Below are positions 13,185 through 26,218 of a stretch of DNA of 64,000 nucleotides, piece by piece. The position numbers and the translations under genes are program-made. This DNA is from Marisa cornuarietis. Its lineage: Eukaryota; Mollusca; Gastropoda; Architaenioglossa; Ampullariidae. The number at the start of each line of letters is the position of its first letter. Within the stretch, counting starts at the first letter, position 1. The notes under the pieces are model-generated. The model did no database searches. It saw only the letters and a list, made by a program, of their open reading frames with translations, and was not told where the DNA came from. The DNA lies in NCBI GenBank assembly GCA_004794655.1, contig SMMW01000005.1, forward strand, positions 1,612,001 to 1,676,000. Direction: 5' to 3'.

Positions 13185-13268
13185 TGACGCTCGTGACGTA
13201 AAGCCCTAACCCTCCCTATTTCAACCAATGGCAACTAAGGTCAAACAGTGTCAAGCTTTGCCATTGGT
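13185..13268 (+). promoter_or_regulatory. Candidate gene B promoter: CRE-like site and opposed CCAAT boxes
   Basis: TGACGC (13185) and TGACGTAA (13194) resemble CREB/ATF sites. Downstream, ACCAATGGCAA (13224-13234) and its exact reverse complement TTGCCATTGGT (13258-13268) form an inverted pair of CCAAT boxes about 105 bp before the gene B start codon. The sites are read directly; promoter activity is inferred from spacing and position. Confidence 0.45.
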
Positions 13269-13372
13269 AGGGCAGGTGTCACAGTTTGCTAGAATTGCTT
13301 CTTAGTCAAGTTTTGACATTACTCGATCGAGAATCGCTCGGTCTAAAAAGTCACGAAAAAAGATCAACCAGC

Positions 13373-16300
13373 ATGAATATATTGTTATTGCTGCTTTTGA
13401 CAGTATTCTTCAACACAGGTAAGTGTATTGTAACCTTTCTAATTGTAATCGTCTCAACACATGCTTTACACGCTCTCGTAGTCCACTGCAAACATTCGGT
13501 ACAATATTCGGTACAATATTCTATTTGGAATATTTACAGTCGATTACTAGAGCGTGTTAAGCAACGACATTACAGACAGTACAAATACACGTCCGTGATG
13601 CCACTTCTGCTTTGATCTTCAGAGAGTTTTGAGAAAGCATCGGATGATATTTGGATCAGTCGGGAAACTGGGATATGAATGACTGTATTTACCTGTCACC
13701 ACTCAATGATGAGCACCCATGAGAAAGATCTCAAAAGCTATCCGCGAAATTTGCAGTTAGCTCGTGTTTTTATTTCAAAAATTTATTGGCACGCGTTTCA
13801 GTACCAACAATTTTATGTGCCGTTGTAACGAGACCCAACCAAAGATACTGAATACTACAAGATGGGTCATAGCGAGATCCGCTATGTAGAAAGGGGAGAT
13901 AATTACATGAACTCGATCAATAGATCGTTTGTTGCCCTCTAGTAAATCACAGCCAACATGCGCGCCACCATGATATTTTTCACTGTGTAGGTATTATCCA
14001 TTAAGTTTTTTTGGTACATAATTGTTTTTGCCGTAGGATCTTTCCTACTGATAGGACACAGACTGTGTTCGTTGATGGTCAAACATCACACCCTGCTCCA
14101 CTTCTTTAATGTGGGGTCCCCCAAGGCACAGTACTTGGCCCAGTTCTGTTCATTCTGTATGTGAAACTACTTTCATCTTGCATCCTGTCTCACAAGATTT
14201 CTCATCAATCATATGCTGGTGACATGCAACCGCATTGATAATTCCATAGGCTGAGTTTCGCTCTGCTACTAAAATCATAGAAGCCTGTGTTAGTGATGTC
14301 AAGGACTGGATGGTAACAAACTTTAACTCAAGGATGATAAAACCGAAGCCCTCCTGTGCTCAAGAAGAAGAAATCAACCATCGCTAATCAGTCTGCCCAA
14401 TCACATCAAGGTTTGAGAAACCAGCATCATCCTCATGGTTCAACTCCTATCTCACTGATAGGACCCAGACTGTGTTAGTTGATGGTCAGATATCACGCCC
14501 TGCTTCACTTTTCTGTGGTGTTCCCCAAGACTCAGTACTTGGCCCAGTTTTGTTCATCCTGTATACTAAGCCACTTTCATCATGCATCCGGTCTCACCAG
14601 GTTTCTCATCAATCCTATGCTGACGACACGCAGCTTTACAGTTCTACTCCACCGGCTGAGTCTCACTCTGCTTAGCTCTCTACAAGCTTGTATCAGCGAT
14701 GTCAAGGGCTGGATGGTAAAAAACAAGCTTAAACTAAACGATGATAAAACTGAAGCCCTCTTGTGCCATAGAAGAAGACATCAACCTTCACTCGTCAGTC
14801 TGCCCAATCACATCAAGGTGGGCGACAACATCACCTTCACGTCATCAGTTAGGAATCTGGGATTTATTGTCACCGCAGACATGACCCTTGATAAACATGT
14901 TACAGCTGTCTTTCGGTCTGCCTATTATGATCTCCGTAAGATCACTGCCATCCATGACTTTCTGTCTACACGTTCTACCAACACTCTTGTCTGTGCGTTT
15001 GTTCATTCTCGACTTGACTACTGCAACTCCTTGCTGGCAGGCTGCCCTGACTACCTCCTTCAGAGACTCCAGAGAGTACAGAACTCCGCTGCGTGTCTGG
15101 TGCTTAGAGCAAGGAAACGGGACCATGCCACTCTTCTCCTTCGTTTTCTACACTGGCTACCCATCCGTTCTCTCATTCAGTACAAACTGTCTGTGCTGTG
15201 TTTTAATTTCTTTGCTGGCTCCTGTCCTGACTATTTCTCTGAACTTCTCATCCCTTACTCTCCATCCAGACAACTACGCTCTTCATCTGACGACCGTATC
15301 CTAACTGTTCCTGTCACCAGAACAATAACATATGGTCACAGGACTTTTGGCTACTGTGCTGCAAAACAATGGAACTCTCCTCCTGTCCATATCCACCACC
15401 TTCCTAGAATTGAATCTTTCAAATCTGCACTGAAAACGCACCTCTTCCTTGAGCATTACTCCTAACACAGTCCACAATGCTAGTCCTTCTTACCCCCCCC
15501 TTCCCTCTTGCTACTTTACCCATCTTTCTCAGCTGAATCACTATATTTCTCTGTTCCTGTTACTTGATGCCTTTTGTTTTCTGTTTCGTAGTCAGTACTG
15601 TCATTTCTTTCGTCCCCTTTGTTCTGTATCTACTTAGTCCACGTCTCTTCCCCGTTTTAAGCGCTAAGAGCATGCTCTCTATGAGTGTGAATATGCGCTA
15701 TAAAAATCTTCATTATTATTATTACTATTATATCATGATACTCTTTATTTGTCATCAGTATTTTTGCTCATCCGTCCATTGTTCATATGCTGTTTGTCTG
15801 TTCTTCTGTCCCTCGTATGTTGCCCACGTCTTGTTTTTGTTCTTAAGTGCTAAGAGTATACTCCTTAGGACTGTGAGTACGCGCTATAAAAATTTTGAAT
15901 TTATTATATGTTATTTACATTAATAGTTTTCTTTGTCTACATGGTTACATTTTATGCTTGTTGATGTTGTTTTGTTGCATGTAATTAAAGGTAATTTTGC
16001 AACTTATTTGACTCTACAAGCTTTATGTGTAATGTAATTTTGTTGTTGTTGTTGCAGCTAAAGCAGTAGGAGTGGATTTTCAATGTCCTTCATTGTTTAA
16101 TGAAGGAGAAAATATCCTGACATGCAAAATCAACACAACAGCAATTAAAGAAGCACATTGCTCTTCAATGTATAGTGATGTAATGTTTGAGTGGATTGCT
16201 AATTCTGGAAAGGGTGTTGGATGCCAGTCAATCTATAACCCACAACAGAAATGTACCTCTGGTGAGCAGCATAGGCCTGGAAGTTGCTGGTGTGAAGACT

Positions 16301-19300
16301 CATCAGGGGAGATCATCACCTATAAGTTTTCCTATCAAGCAAACAGCACTTCTGACAGAGGCAGACAGTTTGAATGTAATCTCTGTGTTCTTCCACAGAA
16401 ACCACTGAATATCAGCAGTAGTGAAGGATGTGCAAACATTAGCTTTGGTAAGTTATTTGATAGTTCAGTGCTTGATGTATTAATCCGTCTAATTTATAAT
16501 ATCTAGAGGTAGCTTAAAAATAGTTTAAGACATCTTCTTGAGTTCTTTTTGACATGAAAAAGAATTTCCAAAAAGGATTTAATTTGAGAGTGGAGGGAGT
16601 AGAGAAATAGGTGTACACACAAAGAGAACAAATTGTGAGTTTTTTAAAGTGAAGTATTATTATTTAAATTCATTTGTAATCTTTAATACATTTAACTGAA
16701 AATCGATTAATTTTAATTTCGACACAACTTTTATTATGGGTTATAGTTACTGAATGGCACAGAAAATGTGCAAATCAACGTTTAGGAAATTTCAGCAAGC
16801 AAGATGAAAAATATAAGCTATAAAGTACGCTATTTAATGTTGTTTTTAGAATGATTTATAGTCAGAGTGAAATTGCTTATTTTCATGAAACCCCTGGTTA
16901 TTTTCATTGTCATTAATACATGTCTCAGTAATTTCATTAGCTTATTATTTTTACCATTGCCCTGATATGTGCGTCTTCATTCAGCCAGTCCTTCCAACCA
17001 AAAGTTCATTGCATATTACACTACAATATATATTAGACAGTACACACAGCCAGCATATTTATGAATGCATATGTGCACACATATGTAGACAAGTAAGTAA
17101 AGAAAAGAAAGTCAGGCAGTTTGACATGTCATTTCCAAATGATGTGTTAATTGTTTCTTGCAGCTGATTCAAAAGCTGACATTGGTGTTCAGTCATCAAA
17201 ATCTAAACTAATTATTGGAATTGTGATTGGACTTCTTGGAGTGATTTTGCTCATTATTCTATCCATTTTGATGAGGAAGAAGTTTCCGTGTTCTTGTAAG
17301 TACGAACTTTTCCACATTAAGAATTATTTATTTCTTAGCTCATTCAAATGGATGAATCGACGCAGTTGAGCTGTAGCTATGAAGACATTTGCAATTTGTG
17401 CGAACTTTATAGGAAGAGCTAAAAATTAGACACTGAATGCTTAATCTTTATATGCCTTACAAATTTCAAGTACTAAAAATAAACATTCATTTCATTATAG
17501 CTATTTAATAAATTATAACATGTGCTTGACATGTTGATTTCAGTGAAGTCAGTCTTGATGTTCACAGTCAAAGGATAATTCAGTAACACTGTACTTCATA
17601 TATAAATGAATGTTTTATTATTGACACAAGATTTTTATTAAGTTGTATATAAAATGGTGTAAACTCATCTTTTGTGGATACTGATATATCAAATTAGACA
17701 ACAGACAAAGAAAATATGCCTAATCTTTTAATTAAAACTGAAAAAAAAGCTCAGGCTAAACATACTTTAGTTCTCTCACTTCCTGCCTCTGTTACTCAAC
17801 ACCATATTGATACATTTTATTTATTTAGATCAAATAAAATATGCAAGTCTCTTGAGAGAAACAGCGTTCATGCATTTAACCATCATACTCATAAAATCAT
17901 ATAATCACAATTTTATTCAGTTCCTGTTAATTGAACAGGATTACTTTATTTAAATCTGCAAACATAGAAGAAGCAATGTCAAATTAATTGCAATATTCAA
18001 GAAAATCAAAATGTACAGCATCTCTTAGATCATTACAAAATGCACCATTAGTGGCATTACTTGATGCAAAAAGAATTGAACATGCAAGTTTATAATTATA
18101 TTAAGACAAAAGATTTTCTTTTCTTAAAATTTTACAAACACTTCCCTCATAATGACTAACATTGATAAGAATTCTTTCAAGAAACATTGAATATTTGAAG
18201 TCATCAGTTTTAAAAATGGCTATCAAAACACAAGCAAGTATAGGCAGAAAAACACAAAGATTGATAAGTTTGTTTGGTGAACACAGCATGTATAATTTCT
18301 CATATTTGAAAATAGATGACTTTTAGAACATTTTCTCTGTATTCTTTTGTTGCAGGTTTCCACAAAGAGAAAAAGTATGTAAACTCTATTCTCACCATTT
18401 GTTCATTCTGTGTGAGGCTGTTTAAACACTAGTGTTAAATATAGAGCTATTCAGAGATATGAAAATACAGATGTGCAAGATTGTAAGATATAGTTAAAAT
18501 GAATGAACATAATCTAGTGTCTCAGAATTGTTAGTATTGTGCTTTCTTCCCAGTATGTGTGATTCATAATGTACATAGGGATGTGTTCTAGAAGGATCTT
18601 ACAGAGTTTTGAAATTCACAATCTTTTTATAAGTAATAATGCCAACTTTCACATGAATCAATATTTTGTGTGTGTATATGTCGAGAAAGCACTTTCAACT
18701 TTTTTTCTAGCTATACTTTTTAACTGCTTTGAGTCGGTTGAACTACTTGCATCCATAGTTGTACGTGTGACATTTGACATTCTAACACAGGTACAAGGTA
18801 ACATGAAAACTTAACATTTAAGACTTGTTGTCAGTAAAAAGGTCAAATGCAGACTAATCAACTGATTTATGAGAGTTTTCTGGCCTGTTGTCATAATACT
18901 GATTGACCCAGCATAGTTTTGCTGTTCACTGACAAAGCTTAGTACTCAGCATTTTCTCAACAGCTCTTTCCTTTCTTCTAAAGTGATACATGTAGATAAG
19001 TGCAAATGATATGATGAATTTTTATTTCGGGAATGAGAAACACAGCTTTTTGTCAGTTTGTATTAAAAAAAAAAAAAAAATAAGCATTATGGAGCATTAT
19101 GTTCTATGAACTTTGACTTTCTTATAATGTTGGGTTTATATACTACCGTCACCTATATTAATATATATTTATCCATTATATGTTGCTTTTTCCAGAAAAG
19201 CTGACATTGAATCGAAAGATCCATTGAATCCAATCCCAGAGGAAGAAAAGAAGAGCAACAGACCAGAACAGAATGGCCATTCAAGTGTGCTTATTATAAA

Positions 19301-19310
19301 TGGCACGTGA
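13373..19310 (+). CDS. Gene B: single-pass protein with Cys-rich ectodomain (class II)
   Basis: Five exons join in frame. 13373-13418 encodes a signal peptide (MNILLLLLLTVFFNTG). 16058-16447 encodes the 130-residue ectodomain with ten cysteines, motifs FQCPSLF, NILTCKIN, RPGSCWCED, ITYKFSYQAN and QFECNLCVLPQ. 17164-17295 encodes a short stalk and TM helix (IIGIVIGLLGVILLIILSIL) followed by MRKK. 18356-18374 is a 19-nt micro-exon, and 19196-19310 ends the tail at TGA. Junction phases are 1,1,1,2. The cytoplasmic tail is about 40 residues, charged (EEEKK), and has no tyrosine. The domain belongs to no family I can name with confidence; the cysteine and F-strand-like pattern suggests a divergent Ig fold. 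Intron 1 is enlarged by LINE insertions. Pseudogene C is its block duplicate, and D and E are paralogues. Confidence 0.8.
14050..15905 (+). mobile_element. CR1/L2-like LINE copies nested in gene B intron 1
   Basis: Two partial copies lie in tandem. The first (about 14050-14415) repeats the RT segment (VPQGTVLGPVLFILY-like, frame broken). The second (about 14440-15720) holds YADDTQLY near 14623, a frameshift near 14675, and a long RT C-terminal region (FVHSRLDYCNSLLAG, TYGHRTFGYCAAKQWNS) ending at 15465. The 3' UTR ends in GCGCTATAAAAATCTTC plus ATT repeats at 15720. A second 3' tail end follows to 15905. YADD and the ATT tail fit CR1/L2-type LINEs. The copies are inactive. Confidence 0.85.
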
Positions 19311-19559
19311 TTTTTCAATAATGTGGGCTGCAGGTTATAAAAACAATTTGTATTTAATGAAACCCTATCCCAGAATTTTACTGGATTAAAGCAGCACCAG
19401 CACCCTAACTTGACAAAAATGTATTGGGTCTCGGAGACATCAGAAAAGATCACTGCTGTCTGTGCAGGGGTTAGTATATTGAAAGTCTCATTAGTTTTTC
19501 TTTCACCTCCTGGTTCCACAACCTTTCCCTTGGGAATAGGAATAGTCTGGTTTCACTTG

Positions 19560-19812
19560 TTAATATCTGTTCCAAGATCACCGGAATCAGGCAGAGGGAC
19601 TTGGCAGCTTTCTGTCATCAGCAAACCCTTAGGAAGGCCTCCCGTATCCTCTCTATTTCTGATCATGTGTTGGCACGGGAGTTTTCACTCTTGCGGTCTG
19701 GCTGTAGGTATGCGATGCCTGTATGCAAAACCAATCGCCATCGCAATTCATTCATTCCACGTGCCATCCACCTGATCAATTCTACTGACCGTTCTTGTAA
19801 TAGCCTGAGGTG
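19560..19812 (+). mobile_element. LINE C-terminal fragment
   Basis: A frame encodes SRILSISDHVLAREFSLL, then SGCRYAMPVCKTNR and NSFIPRAIHLIN, followed by stop at 19811. This resembles the conserved RxxNSFxPxAIxxLN tail of non-LTR retrotransposon polymerases. It is a short dead fragment in the gene B 3' flank. Confidence 0.65.
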
Positions 19813-19856
19813 ACCTAGGTCACCACTATCCACTATATTTTATTGTTACTGGGAAC

Positions 19857-22239
19857 ATGTGTGTGTGTGTGAGTGCATGCGCGCAAGAGAGAAAAATTAC
19901 TTCAACATACATCATCTCCCTTTATATCATATACATGTATATATCCGTATTATCTCTTTATATCATGTATATGTATTTTGTATATCATGTATATGTACGT
20001 ATTATTTCTTTATATCATGTATATGTATTTGTATATAACTGGCCCGAGGAAGGATCCTGGGAGCAATTAATCATAGGAGGAGATGCGAACTGTGAAGGCT
20101 TTAAGAGTCAGCATTAGAGAGAAATGAGGGTGAGGTTGCCCATCCCTAAGAGGTGGCACAGGAGTTAAATGTCTGTCCCTAGAGGCAGCACCTTCTCTCA
20201 GATATTTAAAGAAAATATATATTTGTGGATTCAGGGTACGTCAGTACCCAGTAACTGCAACTAAATGTGTTGTGAGTACAGCCTCATGTGTGAGCTTTGT
20301 TTGAATCTTACACAGTGACATTGTATGTATGTACTGAACTATAATTCCTATTGCTCTTCAGATCTGACTATTGATTGTCAGTGCAATATGCATGGTTACG
20401 AGTGTTATGTAATTATATGGAGTAATCTTTAGATATAATCATTTTTTACTTGTATAATACATTTTTTATGCATTGAGTACTGTAACACTTATTTTTTTAA
20501 TTAAAACTTAAACAGGGCCTGCAAAAGGCAAATATAGTTGTCTTTGTTTAGAATGAAAATAAAACGCTAATGTTTGGGTGACTGCTGAATTACTTAGCTT
20601 ATTCTTTCCCAGTAAAGGTTGAGGGCTAAATGGAAAGAAGCATGTTTTGCTTACTTTACCTCTCATTAATAAAGAATTGTCATTGTCAATGTTTGGTGCA
20701 CAAGTGAGCGTCTGTGACAGTGCATATGTGTGTGTGGCTTCTTTCTTTGGTGGCTGTTGGTGCAACGTTAATTCACTTGTCACCAAAAGACAGTTATTTA
20801 CTGACTCAACAAAAAGTATTAACTAATCATCCTCCTGTTTCACCCTCTGCTCCACAAATGCAGAAAAAGCCCAGCCATCATGTTTGAAAGGAAACTCAAA
20901 CTATAATCCAGGGCAGTCTGTGCAGAATCATTGGGTTCTACAGAAGTTTATAATTTTGTCTTATGGTGAAGGTACACTGATGGCTCAGATTCTCATATAA
21001 GCAGTTTTCACCGATGAGTCCACTCAATTGCCCAAATGTACCTAATAAACTAAACCTAACCCTAACCCTAGCCAAAACCCTAACCCTAACCCCAAACCTC
21101 CAACACAATAACATAGACCGGCCTATGACATAGCGTCTTACCCCATATCAAAGTTCTGCCGAAAATAATTCCTGGGTGCAGTGGCTTAATTGACCCTGTC
21201 ACCAAGACACTGATTATATATTGTCTTCTCCTGGGTTCAGATTTTGTCTCAGGCACACTGTTTTCTTTTTTCTTCGTCTCTAGTACCTGTTTCATTTTGA
21301 ATTTCTCACTCACTGATTATTAGCGATTAAAAAAAAACCAATTTCGGAGAGTTCACTTAATATGAGCACTAAAGACATTAATAAACATTGTATACAAACA
21401 TTATGAAAACACGAGGAGTTACAAATATTGCATAAAGTATACCTTATTCACAGCTACGTCCGGATAGATGTGGGGGAAATAAGGGTACCACACTAAACAT
21501 ACCCCTCATTTAGTGATCTCTGACACAATAAAACGTGCTCTCACAACAGCTTCACTTTGTGATTTTTGTAAAGTGAAAAAATGTCTGCTGTGATATTACA
21601 TTCCTCTTCAGTTCTTCCACTTTCTTTATCTTCTGCATTCAGGCTTTTCAACTTGTCCTGACGTTTAGTATTGTACGTATTGCCGTCTCAACTTATATTC
21701 TTTGCTCACAGCCATTGTATCTCCACAAAGTAAACACACTGGTTTACCACCAATATTAGTAAACATATGTATTCAGCCTCCCTGCAGTGACTTTGAAAGA
21801 CACTGTTTTCAAAATCAACTTTTTTCTTGGCCATTTTAACAGCTAGCTTTAATTTAAAACATGAGTGGTATTGAAATTACAAACACCCATTCTTGATCTT
21901 GATTGAGTAAATGTCTTTAGAAAAGTCACAACACATGCTTAGGTTTGATCATCTCCCTTTAATTATTCCCCGACAGATGGTGTACCAATGCATACAACTA
22001 GCATTTAGTTCATACACTAAACACAGCTTTAAATTAATTCTAGTAAACAATTTTGCGTCCTTTTCTCTGCTCAGAACTATTTGCCATGCCATGCGATGTT
22101 ACTGCGTCAGATCATTTAGCTACTGGAACACACAACGCGATTGTGTCATATTTTTAGTTATTGCAACTTACATCATCACATCGCTTGCTATATGCTTGAG
22201 GTGAACTTTATTGTGGTCTGCATTTCTTGTCTCTGGGCC
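19857..22239. other. Gene B 3' flank, no gene recognised
   Basis: It contains short tandem copies of an 'ATATCATGTATATGTA' unit (about 19920-20035), a degraded tRNA-like SINE (about 21168-21275, with GGGTTCAGATTTTGTC) and telomere-like repeats at 21055-21098. Open frames here show no domains. Confidence 0.45.
21055..21098. repeat. Short interstitial telomere-like (CCCTAA)n tract
   Basis: Degenerate CCTAACCCTAACCCTA-type repeats, about seven units. TTAGGG is the usual animal and molluscan telomere motif; here it is internal and imperfect. Confidence 0.7.
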
Positions 22240-22340
22240 AGTAATTAACAATTAATGATTAACTAAAATTCTTTCGTGGGCCAGGTAAAATTTGATGATG
22301 GGCCGGATGTGGCCTGCAGGCCATGTGTTTGATACCTGTG
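22240..22340. mobile_element. hAT-type DNA transposon terminal fragment
   Basis: GGGCCGGATGTGGCCTGCAG followed by GCCATGTGTTTGATACCTG resembles the conserved terminal region of hAT (Charlie/ZBED-type) elements. Its partner end was not found. It sits about 500 bp before the left breakpoint of the gene C block. Confidence 0.55.
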
Positions 22341-22853
22341 TATTAGAAGGTGAAACCGAGAAAACTGAGAATAAATTATTTTCTTGTGGTGAAAAGAGGA
22401 TATTATAAGAAAAAGCAGTAAAGTCTGCATTCTTTAGAGATAGAATTGAACAGTTTCTAATGGTGGGATATATATATATACCTTATTTTACTGATGTCTA
22501 AGCTCCTGAGTAGTTAAAGTAAAAATGATTTACAAAAGATCACTTAGTAACAGTATTAGAAGAATAAAGTACTTTTAAAGCTATATGAGCAAAACAACAG
22601 TAAGTAAAAGAGTAAAAGAATCAGAATATAGTAACATCTCCATTACTAATATATTTGTCAAAATACAGTGATGTCTCCCTTACCCACTCTCCCCAATTAA
22701 GCAAATTGACATACATCATAATGCTTTATGGGATACTGTTTACAGTTTTGTTTGTACACACTTTGTTTCTATGTTTCACGTGCTGTTATGATCATTGTTA
22801 TCATGACAGAAAGTTGTTGTTACCTCTTTAATCTCTGATTCCATGTTTGTTAG

Positions 22854-23329
22854 TCAAAGAAGCAAATTGTACAGCAAAGTATAATGATGTGCTGTTTGAG
22901 TGGATTGATAATGCAGAAGAAGCTGTTGGATGCCGTTTAGTGTACAACACAACAGAAAAATGCACCACTGATAATGGACACAGGCCTGGTAGTTGCTGGT
23001 GTGCAGAGTCATCAGGGGAAATCTTCACCTACAGGTATTCCTACCAAGGTAACAGTACTCGTGACAAAGCCAGGCAAATAAATTGCAACCTGTGTGTTCT
23101 TCCACAAAAACATCTACAGATCAGCATTAGTGATGGATGTAAAAACTTGACATTTGGTGAGTCATTGTTTTTTCATGTTTGATAGATGAATTAGTGCTTT
23201 CGTCGAAATGAGGAGTGTGTAAATAATTGACACTTGTTGAGTAAACTAGACTCGGAAAAGGACTTACTCTGAGAGCAGAAAGACACAGAAATACTGCAAC
23301 TATGTGCATATGCATATCGGGAACACAAA

Positions 23330-23372
<43 letters not shown>

Positions 23373-25670
23373 ATACTCACATAGCTGCTAATACTCCTCA
23401 CTATGAAGTGAACCATAGGTTTTGTTGTTTTAATGAAAGTTAAAAAAAATTATTCTTCATTAGAAAAAAGTAAACTTCTGAAACATGATGGCAGGTATCC
23501 TCAAAACAGGTGTATTTTAGGGGCATTGATGTTTATCTTCTTCTCTGGGTAAAACTGAAAATACTGTTGCCATGGTCCTGAGAGTGAAGCTATGTTCAAG
23601 TTATGGCAATGCTCTTCCTGGTAATTTTACTGTTATTGTTGTTAGAGACTTTTGACTATGCTTGCACTGAAGGAGAATTAAGAGTGGTAGAGACGAATGA
23701 CAGAAGACATTTAGAGTGTTAGAATCAGTAAGCAGCCAGAGACTAATGACAGCCTACACACTTCATCCCAAAAGCCTTCTTGGACAATATAGATCTGGCT
23801 GTGTGGTGCACATCCTTGCACCACAGGGCTTTAAGTCAACCGTCAGGAAAAATAAAAGAAAAAATGTACTCTGGGGCAGACATCAAAGGATTTAATCTGA
23901 GAGTGGTAGGAGAAGAGAAATACAGATGTGCATCTGTATGACCATATGTGCACACACACAAACACACACACACACATGCACACATATATGCGCATTTTAT
24001 AGGTTTTCTTAATGAAACACTGTTAGTTAATTTCAGTTTAATGCCATAATTTTTTTTTTCAAACACCTTCAACTGAAAATCTAATAGTTTTAATCTGGAC
24101 ACAGTTTTTGTCATGTCATATACATGTTGATATTCCATCTTGTTTATTGAAATTTTTTAAACTGAAAGAAGTAATTGAATGTATTTAATAAGTTATTTTT
24201 AGAAAGATGCAGTCAGAGTTAACATTGCATATTTTTATGAAACAGCTGTTTTCAGTAATATGTGTCTCAGTAGTTGACACTAGCTTTTTTTTCTTTCACT
24301 GTTGCTGATCACATATTAGATAGGACGTACAGCCAGAATATGTATGAATGCATTTGTGCACTTATATGCAGATAAGTGAGTGAAGAAGAGAAGGCAGTTC
24401 AACGTGTCATTTCCAAATAATGTTTAATGGTTTCTTACAGAAGATTCAAAAGCTGACAGTGGTGTTCAGTCATCTTACACTGGACAAGTTATTGGAGCTG
24501 CAGTTGGACTTCTTGGAGTGCTTTTGTTTTTAATATTCATTATGATCATGGTGAATAGACATCAGCTTTGTCCTTGTCCTAATGTTCCACATTAAGAATT
24601 AACATTTAAATTGTATTTCTTAGGTGCTGAGTGCTATTATCCTCTCTGCTTCTAAAAATAAAAGTTCATATCACTGTAGCTGTTTAAAAAATTGTTATAT
24701 GTTGTGTTTGTCTGTAGCTGACTTTTGTAAAGTCAGTCTTGATGGTGACAATCAAAGGATGGTTCATTAACACTTTACTTCATATATAAATGAACATAGT
24801 ATTGACACAACATTTTTATCAGGTTGTTTGTAAAATGGTATAAAACTACTGTGCATAATAGTATAATAAAATAGACTAAGAAAATAGCTCAAGCCTAACA
24901 TATTTTAGTTCTCTCACCTCTTAACCCTCTTCCCAAGCACCATATTGACACATTTTATTCATTTAGATTAATCAAATATGCAAGTCTCTTGAGAGAAATG
25001 CAGTTAACCATCATACTCATAAAATGACATAATCATGGTTTGATTCAGTTCCTGCTACTTGAACTAGGTATACTATATTCAAATCTGCAAAAATAGAGGA
25101 AGATGCCAAATTCATTGCAATATTCAAGAAAGTCAAATTTACAGCCTCTCTTAGATCATTACAAAATGCACCATTAGTGGTATACATTCTTCCTGATTCC
25201 CTTAGCACACACGTTTATGTATAAAGGCAAAAGATTTTCTTCTCTTACAATTTTACAAACACTTCCTTCATAATGATTAACATTGATAAGAATCCTTTCA
25301 ATAAATATTGAATATTTGAAGTTGTAGTAAATTTTTAAAATGGCAGAGGCAAGTATAGGCAGAAAGATACAAAGATTGATAAAGTTTGTTGGTGAGCACA
25401 GCATGTATAATTTCTCATACTTGAAAATAGATGATTTTTAAAACATTTTTTCTGTATTCTTTTGTTGCAGATTACCACAGAGGGAAATAGTATGTTAGCT
25501 TTGTTCTCACCATTGTTCATTTTAAGACTTTTTCAAACTAGTATTAAAGACAGGGCTATTTAAAAATAAAAAAAATACAGTTTTCAATAGTGAGATAAAG
25601 ATGTGCAAGATTGTAAGATATAGTTAAAATGAATGAAAGGTGTCTAGTGCCTCAAAATTGTTAGTAATGT

Positions 25671-25749
<79 letters not shown>

Positions 25750-26218
25750 GTTTTCTTCCCAATACGTGTGATTCATATAATGTACATAAGGGATGTATTC
25801 TAGAAGGATCATGCGCAATCGAAATTCATGTAAAATGAAAACAATTCTACTTATAAGTGCCATAGTCTTGCTGCTTACTGACAAAGCTATAGTAGTCAGC
25901 ATTTTCTCAGCAGCTGTTTCTTTGCTTCTAAAGCATTGCATCCAGATAAGTGTAAATGATCTGATGAATTTTTATTTCTGGAATGAGTAATACAGCTTTA
26001 TGTCATGTACTAGTCAGTTTGTATTTTAAATAAAAGCAGTAAGCATTAATTAAGGAGCATTATGTTCTATGAACTTTGACTTTCTCATAATGTTGGGCTT
26101 ATATATTACAGTTACCTATATTAATATGATATATAATTATATATTATATGCTGCTTTTTCCAGGAAAGCTGACATTGAATCGAAATCTCCATTGAATCTA
26201 ATCCTAGAGGAAAAATAA
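22854..26218 (+). pseudogene. Pseudogene C: broken duplicate of gene B
   Basis: Homologues of four gene B exons are present. The ectodomain piece 22854-23156 (RPGSCWCAESSGEIFTYRY, CNLCVLPQ) lacks the first 35 or so residues, and its homology to gene B stops abruptly at its left edge. The TM exon starts at 24441 (VIGAAVGLLGVLLFLIFIMI); its donor is changed from GTAAGT to GTCCTA, and without splicing it stops at 24593. The micro-exon 25471-25489, joined to the last exon (26164-26218), creates an in-frame TAG at the junction. No signal-peptide exon is found. The cysteine and TM pattern is otherwise well kept, so the damage is fairly recent or the ectodomain is still used by splicing from elsewhere. 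A pseudogene is the simplest reading. Confidence 0.75.
25671..25750. repeat. (GATA)n microsatellite
   Basis: About 80 bp of GATA tetranucleotides in the last intron of pseudogene C; absent from the matching position in gene B. Confidence 0.97.

Larger units (their letters stand above)
16058..21520. repeat. Segmental duplication block, copy 1 (gene B)
   Basis: Exons, introns and the 3' flank of gene B align collinearly with 22854-28230. Examples are the intron stretch 17900-18350 against 25010-25460 and the distal flank 21300-21480 against 28060-28220 (both with TAATATGAG...CTAAAGACATT.ATAAACATTGT). This is copy 1 and carries the intact gene. Confidence 0.75.

Noticed and set aside
22847..23182. 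Functional fifth class II receptor at C
   Set aside because: Missing leader and ectodomain start, altered donor and a junction stop together make an intact product unlikely.
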